Below, one piece after another: positions 58,201 to 64,000 of a stretch of DNA of 64,000 nucleotides (its first letter is position 1; each line of letters begins with the position of its first letter). The stretch is from Chelydra serpentina (lineage: Eukaryota; Chordata; Testudines; Chelydridae): the NCBI GenBank assembly GCA_037349315.1, contig JBAIAC010000059.1:27374501-27438500 (forward strand), given 5' to 3'. A program made the translations under genes and the position numbers. The notes under the pieces were generated by a model. It did no database searches and was not told the DNA's origin. It saw only the letters and a program-made list of their open reading frames with translations.

Positions 58201-61200
58201 CACAGCACAAAAGCAGCTCCTCTGAGCCAATCCTGCCTGATACCCCTTGCGTCACCCTCCTCCACTCTTCAGAGAGACTCTGGCACAGGGAGCCTGTGCT
58301 TCTTCCCCAAATGCCAGGGCACCTGGGGTTGGGATAGTGAGAGATGAAGCCTGTGAGTTGCCTCCCCTTCCCGATCTTACCTCTAGAGAGGTGGATTCAG
58401 TTTCTGGAGTAGGGGATTAGCCCCTGAGCTGCAGGTCCCTTAGCATGGAGCCCCAGCAGTCCCTTGGCTGTTTTGGGATCAGGCTGGCCCTGAGTGCCGT
58501 TAACACCCTCTCAGCCCTTCGACCTGTCTGCAGTTAACATCTTGCTTGGCTGTCCTGTGTCCCTAGGGCAGCGGGCCGGATGTGTGCGCTGCCTTGCTCT
58601 GCCCAGCGCTGTGAGACTCCTTTGTGAACCCCCAAGCCAGGGGAAGAGCCGTGCAGCGCGTGTGCCCGCCATGGGGCAAGACACCAGCATGACACAATCC
58701 CGCCGGCCTCCAAATGCTGTTGGAGACCCCTCGGCTCTGCAGCGACGTTCTGACCTGAGCTGGGGATTAGCCTGCCCTGTGTTCTGGTCTCAAGTGGCAC
58801 ATCAGCCCCATGTTGCCCCCTCGCCCTTCCACACTCCTTAGAGCTATGCACACTTCCTGCAGCATTATCATGCCCCTGGGTATCGCGATCCCTCTCAGTG
58901 CTGGGCCATTAGCCGAAGCCTCATTTGCACTGGGGGGCACTTTCTACCGAGAACCCCTTAAATGACGAGATCTGGGTGGGGCCATAAGCTGTTTGGATCC
59001 TGGCGCTGTCCACGTCCTGGATCTCTGACCCTTGGCTCATGTTTCACACGCTTGTGTCCCCCAGGCAGGCCCCGTTCAAGGAAGGCAGCCAGCAGCTCCA
59101 GAAGCAGCCGGCGGTGGGACAGTGGAAGCCACTGGCATCACCCAGCGGTGGGAAGGAGCTGCCGCAGTTGGACCCTCGCTGCAGGGAGGCAGGTGGGGGA
59201 GACGACGACCAATCCACAGCGCAGCTCAATGTCTCCCGCCTGCGCAGCTCCTCGGTGGAGATCCGTGAGAAGGGATCCGAGTTCCTGAAGGAGGAGCTCC
59301 ACAGAGCACAGAAGGTAAAGGCTTGGGGCGGGGGGCGGGGAGGCACAGACCGGGAATTGAAGGGTGAAAAGGGTAGACGGGGCGGGAGTTTCCAGGGGCT
59401 GGAAGGTGGGAGCATGCCCTGTTAGGGTCCATCTGGAGTGATTGGGGGTGAGTGGGGAAGGTGGGGCTGGAATCCACACAGATGTGGGGCGGGGGGAGGG
59501 GCAGCGTCAGTGCATGCAGAGTGGGAGGGGGCAGCAGGGGGCAGCGGGAGAGAATGAGGCCCGTGGAAGAGGGCGGTGCTGTCAGCAGAGCGTACTGGGG
59601 CCTGGCACGTGCTTCTGCCCAGCATGCCAAAGTCCCCGGGCATCCCCTCTGCAGGAGCTGAAGCTGAAGGATGAGGAATGTGAGAGGCTGTCAAAGGTCA
59701 GAGAGCAGCTGGAGCAGGAGCTGGAGGAGCTGACAGCCAGTCTGTTCGAGGTACCGCTTCCCTCCCCCTTCCCCAGTTACTCCCGAAACTGAGGCCACTC
59801 ACTGTCCCCCTTGGGACAGGCTCTCTCCTCACTTTGCCCAGGCCTCGGGTTTCCTGCGTCCATGGCCAGCCCTTCCCAGTCTGAACAGCAGAGCTGGCCA
59901 GTGGCGTATGCAGGACGGTAGAGCATGGTACAAGCTGGCAGCTGTGTTAATGGGGAGGGGCAGCATGCAGGGCACTGGCACGGGGAACAGGAGTTCTCCC
60001 CTCCCCCACTCCACCTCCAGCCACCCCAGCCGCTCTGGCAGGAAACATAAAATGAAGCAGCACCTGTATTCAGTACACTTGGGTTTTCAGCCCGCGGTGT
60101 CTGAGGCAGGACCTGTACTAGGAGAGTCTGGGTGTTTGTGTCCTGCTCCCCTCAAAGCGGCTGGTTTATGCGACTGCCGCTGCTGCTGAAGCTAGCCAGT
60201 TTAGTCCTTTCGCTGGTCCCTAGCCGTGCCCCGGGCTTGCTGCAGCTGTTCTCGTGGCCCATTCTCCAGGCTGCCTGCTGCTCCCCAGCCCTCTCCCAGA
60301 TGCCAGCATCCAGCCCTTGCCTGGAGAGAGGCACCACAATGCCCTCAGTGCCCTGCACCCCTGGGAGCTGCTTTACTGCATTCTGCTGGGGAGGGTGAAT
60401 ATTGAAAGGACCCACGCTCATGATGAGCTCACAGGCCAGTAAAATCCTGTATTCCAGCAGCCCAGGATACTCAAACACCTCGCACTGGACAGGGGAAGGT
60501 TAGGGCCTTATTGTGCCAGTCAGACACAGGCCTGTGCTGGGGGCACCGCCCCAGGGGAGTTGGGAGGGGTATTGTGCTCCGAGCTCCCCCCCGTCCTTGG
60601 GAAGGCTGCCACACTCACTAGGGGGACTTGTGAGTACCCTGCCCCCAGGAGAACTGCTGAGCTGCATGAAAAACACCAGGGTGCAGGGTAGAAGGTGTCA
60701 CTTGGCTTTGTGGGGTTGCTCAAGGCAGGGGCTGTGTGTGGCTGGGACTCTGGCTGCGATGAGCAGGAGGTAACGCGTTCTCTCTCTGCTGTAGGAAGCG
60801 CACAAGATGGTAAGAGATGCAAACACTAAGCAGGCGGCATCAGAGAAGCAGCTGAGGGAGGCGCGAGGAAAGGTGAGGACTCTCCAATCCCACCCCCCAG
60901 CTGTACAGACACAGGGCTGCCTGTGGGCTGGGGGATAGCAATGTAGCTGAGGGTCACATCCCATCCAGTCTCCTCCCAGTGGGACCTCCTGGGCTACTGG
61001 CCTCTAGACAGTCGGCAGGTCTCTCAGCTGAGCTCACCGCACAGCTGCTACCTAATGTGGGGAAACGTGCCATTGAAACCAGCAGCAGATCCAACTCTCC
61101 TAGGACAAACAGGGCCCAGAATTTCACCTGGGCCCCCACAAACACAGAACTGACCAGCAGCTTCACCTAGCTGCAGTTTGTTGCCTAGAAAATGCAAGGA

Positions 61201-61861
61201 CACGCTGCTGCTTAGGGGCACCATGGGTAAGGGAGTCTGGGGAGATGGGAGTTAGGGACAGGATTCCCTGATCAGGATGTACCACGGGGGTATGGAACTG
61301 CATCTGCTACTGACTCCTCATCAGGGAAGGGGTCTCTGGCTATAAGACTTAAATATGCCCTGCCTGCATAGCCTGAGCCCTTGGGAGGGATGTGGACTGG
61401 GAGGGGCAGGGAAGGTTCTGCAAGTTGTTTCTGATCTGTACAGACTCTGCTCCCTGGGTTGAGATTCTGGGACAGGGGTGGAAGAGCTGGGCGGCTGCTG
61501 TGGATGGATCAGGAGATGTCTCCTAGGCTGAGCGTGTGGCTGGGTGGTGCAGATGCCCCTGGATCCTGAGCATGCATTCCCTGCGCGGTGCACGGGACTC
61601 TGCTGGGTGGAGGTGGTGGCGTGGCTGACTCTCCTTGTCTCCCAGATCGACATGCTGCAAGCAGAGGTGACTGCTTTGAAGACTCTGGTGATCACTTCCA
61701 CACCTTCCTCTCCAAACCGGGAGCTGCACCCCCAGCTCCAGAGCCCCTCCAAGGCTGTCTTCAGGAAAGGGCACGGGCGGAACAAGAGCGCCAGCAGCGC
61801 GGTAGTCACAGCCACCAGCCAGAGCCTGCCCTCGGAGTCGGTCAGCAACGAGTGCAGAGAG
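46406..61861 (+). CDS. RAB3IL1: RAB3IL1 (GRAB), Rab guanine-nucleotide exchange factor, 5' two-thirds
   Basis: Five coding exons: 46406-46416, 59065-59314, 59655-59750, 60795-60872, 61646-61861. They join in phase to 651 nt, residues 1-217, and the gene runs off the right edge. The known protein is a Sec2-family exchange factor that activates Rab8 (and Rab3A), acting in vesicle delivery to membranes. Residues about 59-165 form the Sec2 coiled coil: [50 protein letters not shown] and TASLFEEAHKMV, the Rab-contacting stretch. The N-terminal MWSG and the later [18 protein letters not shown] match human RAB3IL1 better than its paralogue RAB3IP. Residues 5-57 are variable and probably disordered. 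It diverges head to head from BEST1, as in human. Confidence 0.95.
46650..46788 (+). mobile_element. Short hAT-type MITE, family F, in RAB3IL1 intron 1
   Basis: ATAGGTGCGGGATCTAGGGG to ACATTGTTCCAGCGCC. The middle (AAGTGGTTTCCATCACATGC, AGGGTTTACAGTTTGGCTCC) is the reverse complement of 45568-45683. It begins only about 230 bp after exon 1. The flanking duplication is not clear. Confidence 0.75.
46800..48050. other. RAB3IL1: RAB3IL1 intron 1, first part
   Basis: G run at 46810-46823, then unique-looking sequence. No exon or repeat is recognised apart from a degenerate foldback fragment near 47905-47985. Confidence 0.45.
48114..48398 (+). repeat. Left arm of large inverted repeat
   Basis: 285 bp, reverse complement of 49076-49366. 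Apart from the length of an internal CA run (48261-48292) I see one base difference (AATTAAGTAG against AATGAAGTAG). Confidence 0.95.
48826..48862 (+). ncRNA. Hammerhead-ribozyme-like motif
   Basis: CTGATGA at 48826-48832 is intact. Stem II is GTGGG (48834-48838) with CCCAC (48845-48849), then GAAA at 48850-48853, then a mini stem III GC-TTAT-GC. The usual T after GC is replaced by C, which breaks the A15.1-U16.1 pair, so cleavage is doubtful. Penelope-like elements are known to carry such motifs. Confidence 0.55.
49076..49366 (-). repeat. Right arm of large inverted repeat (likely source copy)
   Basis: 291 bp with an internal (TG)n run at 49181-49218. It lies outside the target-site duplication of the Penelope-like insertion, 146 bp beyond it, so it is probably the original and 48114-48398 the copy. 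Confidence 0.95.
49370..50540. other. RAB3IL1: RAB3IL1 intron 1, no gene recognised
   Basis: A patch near 50030-50200 (CCGTCTACACTGTAGCAATG) may be a family C MITE remnant. Nothing else identified. Confidence 0.4.
50545..50885 (+). repeat. Two MIR/CORE-type SINE pieces
   Basis: GCAGCGTGGCTTAGTAGTCA with CAAGACCTGGGTTCTACC (50545-50620), and GCAGCCTGGTAGTTAGCAAA, TTGCCACTGAGTGACTTGGA, CTCAGTCTCCCTGTCTACAG (50665-50885). Confidence 0.6.
51374..51552 (+). mobile_element. Turtle-type tRNA-derived SINE with CR1-like tail
   Basis: GGGGGGAGGGATAGCTCAGT head, GGTTGTGAGTTCAATCC B box, tail TTGGACTAGATGACCTCCTA and GATATTCTATGAT. Plus-strand copy in RAB3IL1 intron 1. Confidence 0.9.
51700..53110 (-). 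mobile_element. Very old L3/CR1-like LINE
   Basis: On the minus strand the stretch retains the order of a CR1/L3 reverse-transcriptase region. Near 52620-52590 it reads AGCTGGGCTTTAGCAAAGCA then TTTGATGAGAG (the L-D-F-x-K-A-F-D region), and near 52870-52780 a decayed P-x-Y-K-K-G and N-Y-R-P-x-S-L block. Many breaks. Boundaries are approximate. Confidence 0.5.
52855..52928 (+). repeat. 37-bp tandem duplication
   Basis: CCCATCCAATCCTATGGTAT and following CTCTCCCAGTTCTCC occur twice in a row with a period of 37 bp and no differences seen. Confidence 0.95.
53115..54885. other. RAB3IL1: RAB3IL1 intron 1, no gene recognised
   Basis: T/C-rich part at 53400-53600. No family-bearing frames. Confidence 0.4.
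54890..55115 (-). repeat. MIR/CORE-type SINE
   Basis: GGTGGGGAAACTGAGGCAAG, GTGATTTGCCCAAAGCACAT, and CAATGCTCCAACTACAGGAC near the tRNA-like end; full-length in reverse. Confidence 0.75.
55842..56142. mobile_element. Non-autonomous DNA element, family B
   Basis: ATCATGAGATTGGCTTTAAA through CCTTTAGGGTGCACTGGGGT and TCATGAGAGTTGGCAACACT. Contains a T run at about 56011-56024. Confidence 0.75.
57135..57191 (-). mobile_element. Short Penelope-like tail fragment
   Basis: Minus-strand AAAAGCTTATGCCCAAATCT, GTTAGTCTTTAAGGTGCCAC. Perfect 8-bp duplication GGGACAGA at 57127-57134 and 57192-57199. Confidence 0.8.
57200..57307. mobile_element. Foldback MITE fragment
   Basis: GTTTCAAAGTTTTTTTAGGC at the left, GCCTAAATATCTTTGAAAAT, CTGGCC at the right; same type as 38012-38224. 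Confidence 0.65.
57456..59060. other. RAB3IL1: RAB3IL1 intron 1, last part
   Basis: C run at 57858-57871. No further exon found upstream of 59065. Confidence 0.4.
59065..59314 (+). CDS. RAB3IL1: RAB3IL1 exon 2
   Basis: 250 nt, acceptor CCCCCAG, donor GTAAAG. Codes residues 4-87. A variable start ([20 protein letters not shown]) is followed by the conserved [20 protein letters not shown] block, the beginning of the Sec2 coiled coil. Confidence 0.94.
59655..59750 (+). CDS. RAB3IL1: RAB3IL1 exon 3
   Basis: 96 nt, 32 codons, residues 88-119, acceptor CTGCAG, donor [26 protein letters not shown] then [12 protein letters not shown], a continuous heptad pattern, essentially identical to human. Confidence 0.95.
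60795..60872 (+). CDS. RAB3IL1: RAB3IL1 exon 4
   Basis: 78 nt, 26 codons, residues 120-145, acceptor CTGTAG, donor [26 protein letters not shown] then REARGK. It contains the Rab-binding stretch of the Sec2 domain. Confidence 0.95.
61646..61861 (+). CDS. RAB3IL1: RAB3IL1 exon 5
   Basis: 216 nt, 72 codons, residues 146-217, acceptor TCCCAG, donor [26 protein letters not shown], then [20 protein letters not shown] and a Ser-rich end ([14 protein letters not shown]). The following exons are beyond 64000. Confidence 0.93.
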
Positions 61862-62339
61862 GTGGGTGAAAGCCATTCACCACATCAGCTCTTGGCCCTG
61901 CGTGGGCTTGAGTCCACATGCTGGGGAGGAGCTGGGGAGGGAGCTGGTGGAGGGATCTTCTCAGGGATTTCCCTTGAGGTCTGCAGAGCCCACAGCCTTT
62001 CCCCTGCTCCGCGTTTCAGCGTTGGGACACTGCCTGTGATGTTCACAGTAACACCATTCGTGGATTAGGAGTCCTCTGAGTCTTGCTGTGCTGGGAGCTG
62101 GGGGTTTCTTGGCAAAATCCCAGACTGTGGGGATTTCCCCTTATAGGACTCACTCCAGTCTGGGTTCAGGAAAGAACCTCTGGAAACAACCTGCAGGACT
62201 TTTCTGGCTGTATGGATAAGGCTCTTAACTGCACTGGCATCAGGCTGTAAGCACCTACTGAGAACTGGCTTTCCTGATCTGCCTCTGCAGTCTAACGGCT
62301 GCTCTGGCTAATGCTGTTTGCTTTGATTTCCTATCTGTC

Positions 62340-62495
62340 TAGTGTGTCCTAGTGGTTAGAGCGCAGGACTGGGAGTTGGAATTTCTGCTTTCTGTTCCTT
62401 GGCTCTGCCACTGCCTCACTATGTGACCTTGGGCAAGTCACCTTTCCTTCCTGGGTCTCAGTTTCTCTACCTGCAAAGCAGGTATTGCCTGCCTC
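62340..62495 (+). repeat. MIR/CORE-type SINE
   Basis: TGTCCTAGTGGTTAGAGCGC tRNA-like head and CTATGTGACCTTGGGCAAGT core, CTCAGTTTCTCTACCTGCAA. In RAB3IL1 intron 5. Confidence 0.8.
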
Positions 62496-62499
62496 CTGA

Positions 62500-64000
62500 T
62501 AGAGCCGGGCAAATAAATACAAACAATTTTTGTGGCTATTCTTTCAACTAAAATCCTGTTAATTTTCTTCACTGAGTTTTGTGGCCCCTTTCTTTTTGCT
62601 CTCCCTAAACACTGATGTGAGTACCACATGGGTCTGCCAGAATTTATCTTTCTGCAAACAGTCTTGTGACAAGTTGTGTGAACGCACCTTTGCATGAGCG
62701 TTTGCACGGCCATCTGGAAAACTCCTCGTGGGTGTGAGAGCTGGAGGGACGAGGAAGCAGGTTTTGGTATTTGAGCGGGAAGAAAAAATATGGTTGTGGT
62801 GGCGGGTGCACGTGCTTTGCCTCCACCACCAGGAGCTTTGGTGTCTGCAGCATGGAAGCATTTCAAGAGCAGGGAGGAACTTGGCCCATCTGGCTTGTAC
62901 CTAGGATGCAGCCAGGAAGTGAGACAGCTAATCAGACCAGGAAGAGGTGACCAAAGAGGACTGGGTTGACCTCTCAGATGACTCATTTGTCTGACAGTGA
63001 CTTCAACGAATGGCAATGGGGATGGGTGAATTCAATCAGTGCGCTTCAGCAGCTGTTAATATCACTGTGTATGGGATTAGAATTACACACACGGCGTCTG
63101 TGTGTGAGTGTGAGGAGAGAATCAAAGGAAGGGTCTGTTCAATAGCCATGAAGTCTTGCTTCATTGGTTCACATCTACCTCCCTCTTGATCAGGTAGGAA
63201 AGAACCCAGATATGTTGAAGTTTGAAGTCCAAGTATGTAGCCAAATAGAAGGATTCTTCTTGTGGCAATAAGGAAAGAGGCTCCTCTCCCTGCATGAATC
63301 AAAACTCCAGTGAGCTGCTAAACAAGGTGATCCAATCAGGGACCAGAATCAATAGCCCATGACTCCGGTGTCCAGTCAGGCAGCTGCGGTATTGACTCAC
63401 TGATATCAAACAGCTGGAAGGCTAGCGCAGCCAGTGCCAAGCATTAGCTGAACAATTGTGACTTGGGGACAAACTTGTAAAAGTCCTGCTCTGTTTGCGT
63501 GCAATTAATCAGCAACAGAGGGCTGTGTTTGCTGATGCTGTCAATTGCTTGCTCTAGTTATGAGGGTCAGTCACCGAAGGTCTGTAATCAATGAGAAATT
63601 CTTGGATGGAAGGTGCTTGTAGAATACCAAAGATGGTAATTATTTCCCCTTTCTTGCTCACTAAGTGCGTAATCCTGGCAAGGTCCCTACTGCACCCTTG
63701 CTCTGGTGTAAACTGTGTCTACACAAGGGATTTCCATTGGTGCAGCTAGCCAGCTGCCTAAAATCCGGGGCCTACCTTTTCAAAAACATGACTAGTGAAT
63801 TTGAATGCCTGTTTTTAGGTGCTCGACTTGAGCTTATGGGGCTTCAGGGTTGCTCAACACGTCGGGAAATCAGGCTTCTTTAAGGCAACTCAAGCTGGGC
63901 ACCCAAAAACTGAGCAACCCCGAATCACTGGCCACTTCTAAAAACGTAGGCCAAGGAAATGCTGAAGAACCCACGACCTTTTGAGAGACACTCAACATGC
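62500..64000. other. RAB3IL1: RAB3IL1 intron 5, no exon recognised
   Basis: No match to the remaining RAB3IL1 coding blocks (for example the conserved stretch after VDTILFAEFQAW), so the next exon is to the right of the window. Confidence 0.5.

Overview
The window is vertebrate nuclear DNA, most likely from a turtle (Testudines). The reasons are: chicken-repeat-1 (CR1) LINEs with the reptile 3' end (ATTCTATGATTCTATGA), several copies of a tRNA-headed SINE with a CR1-like tail, CORE/MIR-type SINEs, many short hAT-type elements, and two spliced protein-coding genes in conserved vertebrate order. A crocodilian or another sauropsid is less likely but not excluded. Nothing looks bacterial or plasmid-like.

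Two genes are present, head to head. BEST1 (bestrophin-1, a calcium-activated chloride channel) is on the minus strand. Nine coding exons lie between 16960 (ATG) and 2842 (stop). Exon lengths 152, 95, 234, 155, 78, 153, 81 and 152 nt match the human gene as I know it, and the last exon is long (1222 nt). All phases join into one 773-codon frame. A candidate non-coding first exon and promoter lie near 21981-22190. RAB3IL1 (GRAB, a Rab guanine-nucleotide exchange factor) is on the plus strand. Its first coding exon (46406-46416) sits in a CpG-island promoter. Four further exons follow at 59065-61861, and the rest of the gene lies beyond the right edge. Human chromosome 11q12 has the same divergent BEST1/RAB3IL1 arrangement, which supports both assignments.

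Layout: 1-1700, a broken CR1 LINE on the minus strand. 2842-16968, BEST1 with introns that hold SINEs, a hAT element, a tRNA-Met-like gene (10579-10651) and an antisense CR1 (14552-15766). 17000-46000, first intron and intergenic DNA made mainly of nested repeats, including a 2.7-kb hAT-type element (27539-30252) whose interior has expanded into a roughly 1.9-kb G/C-skewed minisatellite. 46100-61861, RAB3IL1. Its large first intron holds a Penelope-like insertion (48065-48917) carrying a hammerhead-ribozyme-like motif and an inverted copy of the flanking DNA.

The most notable signals are that Penelope-like insertion with a near-identical inverted copy of DNA lying just outside its target-site duplication, the minisatellite born inside a hAT element, and a set of nested transposons whose perfect target-site duplications allow the order of insertion to be read. 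All coordinates come from reading by eye. Repeat family names are from memory of the families, not from a database search.
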